A stretch of 46,182 nt of DNA from Candidatus Iainarchaeum andersonii SCGC AAA011-E11 (GCA_000402355.1 AQRS01000039.1:1-46182), one strand, 5' to 3'; positions 30,057-39,011 are shown, counted from the first letter of the stretch. The notes: generated by a model not told the origin, from the sequence alone. Numbers and translations: made by a program.

Positions 30057-31562
30057 ATGCAAGACAAATACGATTCACCTGATGGGGGCGAGGAAGAGCT
30101 TTACGAAGAAACGCCCATGGACAAGGCAAAAGAAATAGGCGGGAACGCCGCGGAAATAATAAGGCAAAACTGGAAGCCCATAGCCGCGGCAATAGTGGCA
30201 ATAATTGTCCTCTTTTTCATTTACGATTTTTTTGTTGGAAGCGTGATGCAAGTTTCATTTGACGTGAAAGACACGGAAGGAAACAGCATCAATGCGAGCA
30301 TAAAAATCAATTCCATTTCCGGAGCCGAGGTCGCGCGTGCCGTATCCAGCGAAACAATAAGCCTCAAAAAAGGCGATTACGCGATTGACGTTGCCGCGGC
30401 GGGCTTCAGGCCCATCCTGAAACAAAGGGTTCCCGTTTCGAAGGACGGCGGCATCCCAGTGAATATGCAGGCAGACCTTGACCTGGAACTCACTGGAACG
30501 TTCCCCGAATCTTTCTTTACGGGAGAGGAAAAAGATGTCATGCTCACAATAACAAGCAATGAAAGCGGCGCGGTTGAAACGCGGCTCGTCCTGGACGGGG
30601 ACGCAAACAGCGCGATGAGCATACAATACGACACCCCATTGTACGTTTCCAAAGGACAGAACCAAATCACGGCAAAAATAACCGCAAACGCCAAGGTGGA
30701 CAAAAAACAGCTCGGCGAGAGCAAGGAAGGCGAAATAAGAATCAGGGGCCTTGACACGGCAAACGCAACCGTAAAGGGAAAGTACGCGCTCAAGGAATTC
30801 AATGCAAAGGATGTTGCGACAAAATTCGGCTCCTCGGACACAAAGGCTGATTTCGGCAACCTTTCACCGGGAGAAAACAAGGAGCAGTTCATAACGGTTG
30901 AAAACAAGGGAAGCAGCGAACTAACCGGCTTTCGGATTGAGGCGGAAATAACCGACCCGGATTTCCTTTCCGCGGAAGAAATACAAAACTGGTTCATGTA
31001 CACGCCCTCAAACGAGATACCCTCAATTGCGCCGAAAACAACCGAAAGAACAAGTGTAACACTCAAAATACCCACCAACATCACGTTCCCGCAGGGAAAG
31101 GAGAGCGCAAAGATAGACGGGGTAATCCGCGTGAAAACCAGCTATTACAAAAAAGAATTCAACATCAACCTCAACATTGAAAAGCCGAAAACAGGGGTAA
31201 GCACCTCCGGCCTGAAGAGCAGCTACACCATAGGCAAAAGCGATGGCGCATACAGGGCCGAAACCGGTTTCCTCGCAATAAGGAACAGCGGCGAAACGCT
31301 CCTGAAAAACTTTGACCTTAGGGCGCAGTGTTTCATGTCAGCACAACAGGTATACTGGCTGATGCTCAACAACCAGCAGGGCGAGTACACGTTTGATTCG
31401 CTTGAAAAGGGCGCAACAAAGAGCGTTCCGTTCACGATACAAGTGCCGAATTCAACTCCGGAAAACCAGCGCGCGCAATGCGATTTGCGCATCGGTTACT
31501 CGGAACCCAACGGGCAGTTTGACAACGCGGATTCAACAATAGTAATACTCACTTCCTCCTAA
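30057..31562 (+). CDS. Membrane-anchored surface protein with beta-sandwich repeats
   Basis: A 501-residue protein: an acidic cytoplasmic start (residues 1-40), one membrane helix (PIAAAIVAIIVLFFIYDFFVG, near residues 41-61), and then a long external part. The first external domain, VSFDVKDTEGNSINASIKINS...GDYAIDVAAAGFRP, is PEGA/carboxypeptidase-regulatory-like. Later stretches such as LSPGENKEQFITVENKGSSELTGFRIEAEI and FLAIRNSGETLLKNFDLRA look like repeated NEW1/COG1470-type Ig-like domains. An adhesion, S-layer or envelope-assembly role is a guess. A TATA box, GTTTAATATAAG at 30021-30032, precedes ATG 30057 by 25 bases. Confidence 0.7.
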   Translation: MQDKYDSPDGGEEELYEETPMDKAKEIGGNAAEIIRQNWKPIAAAIVAIIVLFFIYDFFVGSVMQVSFDVKDTEGNSINASIKINSISGAEVARAVSSETISLKKGDYAIDVAAAGFRPILKQRVPVSKDGGIPVNMQADLDLELTGTFPESFFTGEEKDVMLTITSNESGAVETRLVLDGDANSAMSIQYDTPLYVSKGQNQITAKITANAKVDKKQLGESKEGEIRIRGLDTANATVKGKYALKEFNAKDVATKFGSSDTKADFGNLSPGENKEQFITVENKGSSELTGFRIEAEITDPDFLSAEEIQNWFMYTPSNEIPSIAPKTTERTSVTLKIPTNITFPQGKESAKIDGVIRVKTSYYKKEFNINLNIEKPKTGVSTSGLKSSYTIGKSDGAYRAETGFLAIRNSGETLLKNFDLRAQCFMSAQQVYWLMLNNQQGEYTFDSLEKGATKSVPFTIQVPNSTPENQRAQCDLRIGYSEPNGQFDNADSTIVILTSS

Positions 31563-31571
31563 CCAAAAAAA

Positions 31572-31643
31572 AGCCACCAGAGGGGATTGAACCCTCGACC
31601 CCCTGCTTACGAAGCAGGTGCTCTACCGCTGAGCTACGGTGGC
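31572..31643 (-). tRNA. tRNA-Thr (CGU)
   Basis: On the minus strand: acceptor GCCACCG/TGGTGGC with a G-U at the base of the stem, D arm GCTCAGCGGTAGAGC, anticodon stem CCTGC/GCAGG with loop TTCGTAA (anticodon CGT), T arm GAGGG-TTCAATC-CCCTC, discriminator T. 72 bases, no intron, no encoded CCA. A run of T follows on its strand and could end transcription. Confidence 0.95.
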
Positions 31644-31733
31644 CCAAAGCCTAAAAATTTGAATCGGGACTGATTTTAACCCTTTCCTATTAAAGCCTAA
31701 AACATTAAAAACGCCAGCACACTAAAATGTAAC

Positions 31734-33236
31734 ATGCACAAGGCTCAGGGCGCAATCCAGTACCTTCTCATGGCAGGAGGCGCAATAATCGTTGCAGTGA
31801 TACTAATTACGCTCATTTCAGGCATATCAAAAAGTGGCGCCCACGACACAAACAATTCGGCGGAAAAGCTTTCAGAAATCATAAAAGATTCGAAATGCCA
31901 AAACCTCAATGACTGCCCAAGAGACCTAAACACAGGAAATGGAATTGACTTTGGGGCGCTCGAATATTCATTCAGCCCGGAAATATTCCGGCCATCAATG
32001 AACCTTCGCCCCTTGTCCAAGGACAGCGCACAGCTATACCTCACTAAATTCTCGAACCATGACTTTGTGCGCATGAGCAGCATAGGTTTTCAGCTAAGGG
32101 CATCCGACTGTTTTGAGGGATGTGCAAACTCCTTCAAGGCAAACCTCCAAACTTATTTGAAAGACAAGGTGAAAGGCATTGACATCGAAAACCCCGCGTG
32201 GGGCCAGATACACAACAAAATAATTTTTGATTTCTGGGGGAACCCGGCGTGGCTGCAGAACGCCCAAGGAAAACCCGACCCGGAAAAATGGAAGCCGGTT
32301 GCAAGGGAAATAGCGGCGCAGCTCAAGGATGTCACGGCCGTTGAAATTTATTTGGAAGTGTGGAACGAACCTGATTTAGGGGAATTCTGGAGCGGCACAA
32401 CACAGGAATACCTCGCGATTTACAAGGCAATCGCAGAGGAAATAAAAAGCGCAAACCCAAAAGCAAAAGTCGGGGGAGCCGCGGTAAACCAGTGGTTCAA
32501 CAAATTGCCGGGCTCTGGAAACGCACTGAACATCGAACTCATAAAATACGCGAAGGAAAACAATGTTCCGCTTGATTTTGTTTCGTGGCACTTCTACAGG
32601 ACCCCCGACCAGGCAAAGGGCCCGGTGGAAGCATATGAAGCGGAAATAAACTCGGCAGGATTTCAGAAAAAGCCCGAACTGATAATCACGGAATGGAACG
32701 GGTGGTCAACCGAAGCGAGGAAATACGTTCCCGCAATGAGCTCACTGATAGCGACGGATTACTTTGAATTCGCACAAGCAGGAATCGACGGCCAGATATT
32801 CTACAACTGGGAGGACGATACCTCGCTGAACGACCCAAGCAACAGATATTACGGCCTGCTCACGCGCCAGGGCGAAGAAACCGGAGACCTGAGGCCGACT
32901 TATTATGCGCACGCAATGTTCGACGCGCTCGCGGAAAAAAGCTCCGCAATAGCGCTCACCAAAAAAGACTCGCTTTTAATGATAATCGGGAAGCCAAAAA
33001 CAGGAAATTGCGCCCCCGCAATAATGTGGGAACCGAACTTTGATTCCGCGAGCCCGGGTTTTTCGGCAAAAAAGGACTACACGATTTCCTTTGGCGGCGC
33101 CGAAACAATCACGGCACAAGACGCCGTTTCTGTAAAAAGCGAATTCAAGGAAAAAAGCGTGCAGGCGGCACAAAACACGCTTTCATTCAGCCTCGAGGCA
33201 AACGAAGTCCTTGGATTGGAAATCTGCACGCAATGA
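31734..33236 (+). CDS. GH39-like glycoside hydrolase with an archaeal pilin-type (class III) signal
   Basis: A 500-residue paralogue of the glycosidase at 23983, with acid/base Glu212 in LEVWNEPD, nucleophile Glu320 in IITEWNGW, FDFWGNPAWL, FVSWHFY and FYNWEDD. Its N-terminus differs: MHKAQGAIQYLLMAGGAIIVAVILITL matches the archaeal class III signal (PF04021-like), with a prepilin-peptidase site before Gln5 and a hydrophobic pilin-like helix. That suggests the enzyme is displayed at the surface on, or assembled like, a type IV pilus-type structure. The class III helix replaces the lipoprotein anchor of the paralogue; a Cys pair (KCQNLNDC) sits in the linker. A short hairpin and T run follow the stop. 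Confidence 0.85.
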   Translation: MHKAQGAIQYLLMAGGAIIVAVILITLISGISKSGAHDTNNSAEKLSEIIKDSKCQNLNDCPRDLNTGNGIDFGALEYSFSPEIFRPSMNLRPLSKDSAQLYLTKFSNHDFVRMSSIGFQLRASDCFEGCANSFKANLQTYLKDKVKGIDIENPAWGQIHNKIIFDFWGNPAWLQNAQGKPDPEKWKPVAREIAAQLKDVTAVEIYLEVWNEPDLGEFWSGTTQEYLAIYKAIAEEIKSANPKAKVGGAAVNQWFNKLPGSGNALNIELIKYAKENNVPLDFVSWHFYRTPDQAKGPVEAYEAEINSAGFQKKPELIITEWNGWSTEARKYVPAMSSLIATDYFEFAQAGIDGQIFYNWEDDTSLNDPSNRYYGLLTRQGEETGDLRPTYYAHAMFDALAEKSSAIALTKKDSLLMIIGKPKTGNCAPAIMWEPNFDSASPGFSAKKDYTISFGGAETITAQDAVSVKSEFKEKSVQAAQNTLSFSLEANEVLGLEICTQ

Positions 33237-33302
33237 CGCTTTTTTTGCCCGAAAACGGTTTTCTGGGAGCAATTATAAGTGTTTTGCTGATAATTTGATT
33301 CT

Positions 33303-34796
33303 ATGGCCAACAAGGACGAATTTGCCGAAACCCTGACCACTTATCTCAAGGACAAGGGCTTTGTTTACGGCCCGGAACCCGAGATTTACGGCGGAATAGC
33401 CGGCTTTTACACTTATGGGCCGCTCGGAAAAAGGCTCAAAAACAACATTGAAGCGGTCATAAGGAAAAACTTCAATTCCCTCGGCTTCTACGAAGTAGAA
33501 TACCCGATTATATCTCCGGCAATAGTCTGGAAAGCATCGGGCCACTTGGATGGCTTCAATGACCCGGTTGTCCTTACGGAAGACGGAAAAGAATCCTACC
33601 GTGCGGACAAGCTCATAGAAGAAATCACCGGAATGCAGGCCAGCCACTTTTCAGACGAGGAACTAATCGAAACCATAAAAGAAAAGAACATCAAGGCGCC
33701 GAACGGGAAAAAATTGGCGCCGAAAATCGAGAGGCGCAGCCTCATGATGCGCACAACAATCGGCGCGAACATTGAAGCGTACAATAGGCCGGAAACCGCA
33801 ACAACGACTTATTTGCCGTTCAAAAATTACATGAATTTTTTCCGCGACAAGCTGCCGTTCGGGGTTTTCCAGATCGGAAAGGCATTCAGGAACGAAATTT
33901 CCCCAAGGCAGCACCTCTTAAGGAGCCGCGAGTTTACGCAGGCGGAAAGCCAGACCATTTTGTTTCCTGAAATGAAGCAGAACTGGGAGCGCTTCGAAAA
34001 ATCAAAAAAGGACAAATTGCCATTCTGGAGCGAGGAAAGCCAGAAAAAAGAAAAAGAGCCCGTGCAAATGTCCCTCGAAGACGCGATGAAGCATAAGGTC
34101 CTCAAGAACAAGGCGTTCGCGTGGCACCTTTGGCTCGCGCATAAAATGTTCAGGGAATTCGGAATACCGGAAGAAAGAATAAGGCTGCGGCAGCACCACA
34201 GCGACGAAAAAGCGTTTTACTCCGATGACACGTGGGATTTGGAAGTTCACTTGAAAAGCTACGGCTGGATGGAAGTATGCGGAATCTCCGACAGGACAAA
34301 TTACGATTTGGGGCAGCACTCGAAATTCAGCGGCCAGAAACTCATCGCGAGAACCCTTGAAGGAAAAGAAGAAACACCCCATGTAATAGAAATTGCGTTC
34401 GGCGTTGACAGGCCGTTCTTCGCGCTCCTTGACCTGAGTTATGACGTGCGCAAGGAAGACGAGCAAAGAACACTTTTGAGATTGCCGGCATGGCTCGCGC
34501 CCATCCAGGTAGGGATTTACCCATTGGTGAAGAAGGACGGGCTCGCTGAAAAGGCACAGGAGCTTTATGAACTGCTCGAGAAAAAGTTTTTGTGCATTTA
34601 CGATGAAAGCGGAAGCATAGGAAGGCGCTACAGCAGGCAGGATGCCGCGGGAACGCCGTTCGGAATAACAATTGATTACGACACAATGAAAGACATGACA
34701 GTGACTCTGAGGGAGCGCGACTCAACTGAGCAGAACAGGGTGAAAATTTCGGAACTCGAAAAAATCCTGGAGGGGAAAACAAATGCAGGACATTGA
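33303..34796 (+). CDS. glyS: Glycyl-tRNA synthetase, archaeal/eukaryotic alpha2 type
   Basis: Charges tRNA(Gly). The 497-residue class II enzyme has YGGIAGFYTYGPLGKRLKNNI (motif 1 region), RPETATTTYLPFKNY, FQIGKAFRNEISPRQHLLRSREFTQAE (motif 2), RLRQHHSDEKAFYSDDTWDLE, WMEVCGISDRTNYDLGQHSKFSG, motif 3 EIAFGVDRPFFALLD, and an anticodon-binding domain beginning LAPIQVGIYPLV. It is shorter than most archaeal GlyRS, mainly through reduced insertions. ATTATAAGTG at 33271-33280 is a TATA box about 27 bases before ATG 33303. Its end overlaps the nop5 start by 14 bases. Confidence 0.95.
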   Translation: MANKDEFAETLTTYLKDKGFVYGPEPEIYGGIAGFYTYGPLGKRLKNNIEAVIRKNFNSLGFYEVEYPIISPAIVWKASGHLDGFNDPVVLTEDGKESYRADKLIEEITGMQASHFSDEELIETIKEKNIKAPNGKKLAPKIERRSLMMRTTIGANIEAYNRPETATTTYLPFKNYMNFFRDKLPFGVFQIGKAFRNEISPRQHLLRSREFTQAESQTILFPEMKQNWERFEKSKKDKLPFWSEESQKKEKEPVQMSLEDAMKHKVLKNKAFAWHLWLAHKMFREFGIPEERIRLRQHHSDEKAFYSDDTWDLEVHLKSYGWMEVCGISDRTNYDLGQHSKFSGQKLIARTLEGKEETPHVIEIAFGVDRPFFALLDLSYDVRKEDEQRTLLRLPAWLAPIQVGIYPLVKKDGLAEKAQELYELLEKKFLCIYDESGSIGRRYSRQDAAGTPFGITIDYDTMKDMTVTLRERDSTEQNRVKISELEKILEGKTNAGH

Positions 34797-36195
34797 CCAC
34801 TTAAGGAAAAAGCTCATCGAATCCGCGAAAAAAAAGGTCCAGGAAAAATACGAGGGCAAGGACGTGCACATAGCAAAAAGCGTGAACCTCATAGAAGACC
34901 TGGATTCGATAACCAACCTGCTTGTTGAACAGCTGCGTGAATGGCACTCGACGCATTTTCCGGAACTCAACGAAATCGTGAAGGACAACAGCGAGTACGC
35001 AAAGCTCGTTTACAATATCGGCGCGAGGCAGAAATTCACGAAAAAAAATGTTTCGAAATACCTCCAGGAAAACGAAACAGTTTCCAGAATATGCCAAGAC
35101 ACAAAAAAATCAATGGGCGCAAGCGCATCCGAAGCGGATTTGAATGAAATGAAGCTCCTCGCGCTGAACTACCTCAACCTTGCCGAGGAAAGGGAATCCC
35201 TCTCGAAATATGTCGAGGATAATATGCGCGCGGAAATGCCGAACTTTGCCGAAATTGCGGGACCCATAATCGCGGCAAAAATGCTCGCGAAAGCGGGTGG
35301 AAAGCAAAAACTTGCGTTCCTGCCGGGCTCGGCAATCCAAATGATCGGCGCCGAAAAAGCATTGTTCATGCACATAAAAAAAGGCGTGAAAGGCCCGAAA
35401 TACGGTTACCTGTACCAGCACCCGGTTGTGAAAGCGGCAAAGGCATGGAACAAGGGAAAACTCGCGAGAACCATTGCGGCAAAATTATCCATTGCGGCAA
35501 AAGAAGATTACTTCGGGCACACGGACATAACCGCGCAGCTCAAAAAAAGCATCGAGGCGCGCGCGGAAACGCTCGAGAAAAGCACAAAGGAACCCAAGCG
35601 CCGCGAAACAGGCGAAGCGCCCAAAAAGGAAAACACTTGGAAAGAACATGGAACGGAGCGCGGATTCCGGAGGCCTGAAAGCGGATACGCGCCACGCAAA
35701 CCAGAGTTCACTGAATTCAGGCCAAAAAGGTTCGAAGAAAGGAGGCCAAACACCTTCAGGGAAAAAAGATTTGAAGAAAGGCCTCCAAGGCGCGAGTACG
35801 GCTCCGGATTCGGTGAAAGGCGCGGCCAAGGCGAAGGAAACAGAAGCTTCAATAGGGACAGGCCGTCCTTCCGCCGCGGGCCTGCGGCGTGGAACAGGGT
35901 TGAAGGCGCACAACACGGGCCTTTCAGGAACGACAGCCGAGGCCCGAGGAATGAAGGCACTGAGAGACCGAGAGGAACAGGATTTGGATTCAAACTAAGA
36001 GACAATGACAGGCCAAGGGAAGGCGGCGGATTCAGCGGCAGCAGGGAAAGGCCAAGAGGCAACACCGGATTCCGAGACAGAGATGAAGCGCGCGGAGAAG
36101 CAGGAAGCGGCTTCCGCAAAAGCAAGGGATTCCCGCGCGGAAAGGAATTCAGCGGCAACCGCAACAAGAAAAACTGGAAACCAAGAAGGCGTTAG
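34783..36195 (+). CDS. nop5: Nop5 (Nop56/58), C/D-box sRNP core protein with a long RG-rich tail
   Basis: Nop5 bridges L7Ae-bound C/D guide RNA and fibrillarin for 2'-O-methylation. The first 275 residues are a canonical archaeal Nop domain: a coiled coil (residues 40-150), then EMPNFAEIAGPIIAAKMLAKAGG, LPGSAIQMIGAEKALFMHIKKG, PKYGYLYQHPVV and KLSIAAKEDYFG. Residues ~280-470 are a low-complexity tail rich in Arg, Gly, Glu, Phe and Pro with many RG, RR and FR pairs, much longer than the KKE tails of usual archaeal Nop5. A 19-bp palindrome shared with the suhB region lies in the tail at 35871-35889. Start ATG 34783 overlaps glyS; fibrillarin follows after 2 bases. Confidence 0.95.
   Translation: MQDIDHLRKKLIESAKKKVQEKYEGKDVHIAKSVNLIEDLDSITNLLVEQLREWHSTHFPELNEIVKDNSEYAKLVYNIGARQKFTKKNVSKYLQENETVSRICQDTKKSMGASASEADLNEMKLLALNYLNLAEERESLSKYVEDNMRAEMPNFAEIAGPIIAAKMLAKAGGKQKLAFLPGSAIQMIGAEKALFMHIKKGVKGPKYGYLYQHPVVKAAKAWNKGKLARTIAAKLSIAAKEDYFGHTDITAQLKKSIEARAETLEKSTKEPKRRETGEAPKKENTWKEHGTERGFRRPESGYAPRKPEFTEFRPKRFEERRPNTFREKRFEERPPRREYGSGFGERRGQGEGNRSFNRDRPSFRRGPAAWNRVEGAQHGPFRNDSRGPRNEGTERPRGTGFGFKLRDNDRPREGGGFSGSRERPRGNTGFRDRDEARGEAGSGFRKSKGFPRGKEFSGNRNKKNWKPRRR
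35871..35889. repeat. 19-bp GC palindrome shared with the suhB insertion
   Basis: CCGCCGCGGGCCTGCGGCG is identical at 35871-35889 and 20244-20262. Within it CGCCGC and GCGGCG are inverted. Here it encodes RRGPAA in the nop5 tail, in frame. A 19-base identity of this composition could be a trace of a palindromic mobile sequence or chance in GC-rich sequence. Confidence 0.5.
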
Positions 36196-36197
36196 AA

Positions 36198-36869
36198 TTG
36201 AGCCAGGTCAGGCAGCTCATGGAAGGAATCTATTCAATAGGCGGAAGCATTGCAACGCAGAACATGGTTGAAGGAAAACAGGTTTATGGGGAACAGCTGG
36301 CGCACTTTGACGGAAAAGAGTATAGGCTCTGGAACCCGAACCGCTCAAAAGTTGCTGCCGCAATAAAAAACGGGCTCAGGGAACTGCACATCGGGAAAGG
36401 CTCGCGCATTTTATATCTCGGGGCAGCCGAAGGGACAACAATCTCGCATTTAAGCGACGTGGTACGCGAAAAAGGCACAATATTCGGCGTGGACATCTCC
36501 GCGCGCTCAATGCGCAAATTCATTTACCTCTGCGAACAGCGCAAAAATTTGGTTCCGATACTTGCGGACGCGTCACAGCCGAACCTGTACAAGGAATACC
36601 TGAGCGGGTTCACCATTGATGCGCTCTTCCAGGACGTTTCACAGAAAAACCAGGCGGAAATTTTCCTCAAAAACGCGCGCATATATTTGAAGCGCGACGC
36701 ATACGGGTTCCTTTCATTGAAGGCGCGCTCCATCAATGCCACAGATCCCGCGGAAAAAATAATCAATGCGGAGGCAAAAAAGCTCGAAAATGAATTCGAA
36801 ATACTCGAAATAATAAATTTGCACCCGTACGAGAAAGAGCACGCGATGATTTACTGCAAAAAGAAATGA
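36198..36869 (+). CDS. flpA: Fibrillarin-like rRNA/tRNA 2'-O-methyltransferase
   Basis: The SAM-dependent methyltransferase of C/D-box sRNPs, recruited through Nop5. The 223-residue protein has the N-terminal beta domain (LMEGIYSIGG ... KQVYGEQLAHFDGKEYRLWNPNRSKVAAAI), SAM motif I ILYLGAAEGTTISHLSDVV, FGVDISARSMRKF, LADASQP and LFQDVSQKNQAEIF (catalytic Asp region), with FLSLKARSI supplying the catalytic Lys. The TTG at 36198 is the first possible start after nop5; ATG 36219 would shorten it by 7 residues. It directly follows nop5, so both come from one transcript. Confidence 0.95.
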   Translation: MSQVRQLMEGIYSIGGSIATQNMVEGKQVYGEQLAHFDGKEYRLWNPNRSKVAAAIKNGLRELHIGKGSRILYLGAAEGTTISHLSDVVREKGTIFGVDISARSMRKFIYLCEQRKNLVPILADASQPNLYKEYLSGFTIDALFQDVSQKNQAEIFLKNARIYLKRDAYGFLSLKARSINATDPAEKIINAEAKKLENEFEILEIINLHPYEKEHAMIYCKKK

Positions 36870-36876
36870 AAGCAGT

Positions 36877-37443
36877 CTACCTTCTCAATCTTGCCGCCCT
36901 GATTTCTGCAATTTTTTTAGCACGATTTACAACAGCAGTATAATGATCCCTTGTAGAAATGCCTTTTCTCATTCTCCCACCTCTGGAAGACGCAATACTT
37001 CTTGCTTTTGACCGTCTGATAGATTGGGCAGTTATTCTTGCAAACAACTCCGAATGATGTTTAACGCAAACCTCATAATATTCCCCCATAGCTAACCCTT
37101 TTGAGCGTTTTTTCGCTTTAATGTTTTTTCTGATGAAAGCCTCCAAATCTTGATTGCCATAATCATTAATTATCAAACATCTCTCGCCAAGTTTTTCCTT
37201 CGCAAACTCTTCGAGTTCTGACAACAACCGCAGCCCAGCCATCGAGTAAGGCACTGATTTTCTATTAGGCGCAGAAGAAATGATAAACAATCCCCTATCC
37301 TCATGTCTGGCAACTTCGAGGATGTGGTTTTTCCAAATTCCAGTAATGAACCTTGCATCAGATACTTGCCAAGCTTGGGGATTCCCGCTCAGGATAGTAT
37401 AAAATGGATGTATGAGCAAATTATACACAAGTTCTTTACCCAT
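36877..37443 (-). CDS. Hypothetical protein with basic C-terminus
   Basis: A 188-residue protein with mixed alpha/beta sequence in the first 110 residues (FYTILSGNPQAWQVSDARFITGIWK, RGLFIISSAPNRKSVPYSMAGLRLL, ERCLIINDYGNQDLEAFI) and a basic, helical C-terminal third rich in Arg and Ser (SIRRSKARSIASSRGGRMRKG) that could bind nucleic acid. I do not recognise the family. It converges on fibrillarin with 7 bases between the stops and diverges from pantoate kinase. Confidence 0.6.
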   Translation of the reverse strand: MGKELVYNLLIHPFYTILSGNPQAWQVSDARFITGIWKNHILEVARHEDRGLFIISSAPNRKSVPYSMAGLRLLSELEEFAKEKLGERCLIINDYGNQDLEAFIRKNIKAKKRSKGLAMGEYYEVCVKHHSELFARITAQSIRRSKARSIASSRGGRMRKGISTRDHYTAVVNRAKKIAEIRAARLRR

Positions 37444-37496
37444 AGAAAATTAACAGCATAACTGGTTTTTATTGATTTTGAAGACAAGAATTTAAG

Positions 37497-38339
37497 ATGA
37501 AAGAAAATATTGCAGTTGCACAAAGCCCGGGGCACATAACGGGATTCTTCAAGATTTACAGAAACGGCTCCACAGGCGCCGGCATAAACATTGAAAATGG
37601 AATGAAAACAACGGTTGAATTATCGCAAAAAGACTCGTTCCACATGAACGGGAAAAGGCAAAAACTCGTTGTTTCGGAAAAAGTCGTTGAATTTTACAGG
37701 AAAAAAACACGCAAAAAATTCTCAGTAAAAGTGAACCACCGGACGCCTTTTCCGATAGGCTTCGGCCTGGGAATTTCGGGCGCGGGAGCACTGAGCCTTG
37801 CAATTTCGCTAAATAAAATACTAAAAACAAAATTTAGCAAAAAAACGCTAACTGAAATAGCCACACGCGCGGAAATAGAATGCGGAACAGGCTTGGGTGA
37901 TGTGCGAGCGGAGAATTATGCCGGCCTCCTGATGGGGAAAAAACCATACCCGTCAAAAAGCGCGCTCCGCATAAAATGCAGGGAAAAATTCGTTGCGCTG
38001 GGATTCTTCAGGGCGATTGAAACAAAAAAAATCATACGCTCTGCAGATTGGAAGCGCAAAATCAACCGCGCGGGGGAAAAAAACATGCGCACGCTCTCAA
38101 AAAACAAAACCATGCGGACATTCATAAGCGAATCTAGGAAATTCTCCATAGAATCATGCTTGGCGACGGAAAAAATCAGGAAAATAATGCGCGCAATCCC
38201 CGAAGCATCCATGGCGATGCTCGGAGAAACAATATTTGTGCCCACGAACAAACCCGCAAGGGCGCTCCGCGAGCTGAAAAAGCACTGCAAAAAAACGATT
38301 GTTGCGAGAATATCGCAAAAGGGCGCTTCCCTTGTTTAG
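37497..38339 (+). CDS. Pantoate kinase (archaeal CoA pathway)
   Basis: Phosphorylates pantoate to 4-phosphopantoate, the archaeal variant of CoA synthesis. The 280-residue GHMP-type kinase begins with IAVAQSPGHITGFFKI and GSTGAGINIENG, has the ATP-loop-like IGFGLGISGAGALSLAI (residues 83-99), AEIECGTGLGDVRAENYAGLL and a late MAMLGETIFVPTN segment. The next enzyme, phosphopantothenate synthetase, is 4.2 kb away at 42526 on the same strand, and a PanD remnant is at 5422. It converges with the ACT-domain regulator, 5 bases between stops. Confidence 0.9.
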   Translation: MKENIAVAQSPGHITGFFKIYRNGSTGAGINIENGMKTTVELSQKDSFHMNGKRQKLVVSEKVVEFYRKKTRKKFSVKVNHRTPFPIGFGLGISGAGALSLAISLNKILKTKFSKKTLTEIATRAEIECGTGLGDVRAENYAGLLMGKKPYPSKSALRIKCREKFVALGFFRAIETKKIIRSADWKRKINRAGEKNMRTLSKNKTMRTFISESRKFSIESCLATEKIRKIMRAIPEASMAMLGETIFVPTNKPARALRELKKHCKKTIVARISQKGASLV

Positions 38340-38344
38340 GGATT

Positions 38345-38980
38345 TCACTTGAAACCCAGAAGGGAAAATACTTTGGCTGCATCATTCTCATCTATGAGGA
38401 AAATCGTGTCGGTCCAGGAGCTCATGGCCTCGTAAATGTTCACCCCGTTATCCGAGAAAATGGATGTAAGGTGATTCAGGAATCCGGGAGTTGATTCAAC
38501 GTCCTCAGAAGTCTTGTGGGTCATCTGCACCAACCCTTTCCTGTACTTGACCACGAAATGCTTCAGCGAATCCGCAATCCCTGAAGCGAAAGCGTCATCA
38601 ACAACCACAGTGATGGTTTTGGTGCCCTGGATAAGGTGGAAATTGTCGGCCGAATCCATGACCTTCCCGGAAGCCTTGAGGACGGCATCCAGACCAGCGC
38701 CCTGCGAAAGTATGATGGCGGAAACCTTGGAGTGTATCTCGAAACGGCCTTTCTTCAGAAGCGCCATTATGCGCGTCTCTGAAGATTGGCTGCTCTTGTA
38801 TTTGTCCGCAAAGCGGCGGCACGCTATGAGAATCGCATCGAACGAGGATTCCTTGTCCTCCTTCAGCTCCGAAGCGATTGCCCTCGCGAGCGACGAGTAA
38901 TTAATGAGCCCTTTCTTGAGGCAGTCCTTCACTGAAGGATGGTTTTCGAGATAATCGAAAGTAGATTTTGCCAGATTCAT
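38345..38980 (-). CDS. ACT-domain regulator of amino acid metabolism (COG2150 type)
   Basis: A 211-residue archaeal protein. The N-terminal helical part, TFDYLENHPSVKDCLKKGLINYSSLARAIASEL, is the signature of this group. The middle (RIMALLKKGRFEIHSKVSAIIL) precedes a region with ITVVVDD and the C-terminal ACT domain, VESTPGFLNHLTSIFSDNGVNIYEAMSSWTDTIFLIDENDAAKVFSLL, which likely binds an amino acid. The frame is open to 39058, but ATG 38980 fits the minus-strand TATA-like TTTTTTAAC at 39003-39011 and family length. It diverges from argG with a palindrome between, so control of arginine synthesis is plausible. Confidence 0.85.
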   Translation of the reverse strand: MNLAKSTFDYLENHPSVKDCLKKGLINYSSLARAIASELKEDKESSFDAILIACRRFADKYKSSQSSETRIMALLKKGRFEIHSKVSAIILSQGAGLDAVLKASGKVMDSADNFHLIQGTKTITVVVDDAFASGIADSLKHFVVKYRKGLVQMTHKTSEDVESTPGFLNHLTSIFSDNGVNIYEAMSSWTDTIFLIDENDAAKVFSLLGFK

Positions 38981-39011
38981 GGAAACAATTAAGTCCCGAA
39001 AAGTTAAAAAA

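Noticed and set aside
35485..36167. Long antisense and alternate-frame open frames opposite the nop5 tail (up to 219 codons)
   Set aside because: They are shadows of the Arg/Gly-rich, biased-codon tail. Their translations are low-complexity and the Nop domain continues in frame into the sense tail.
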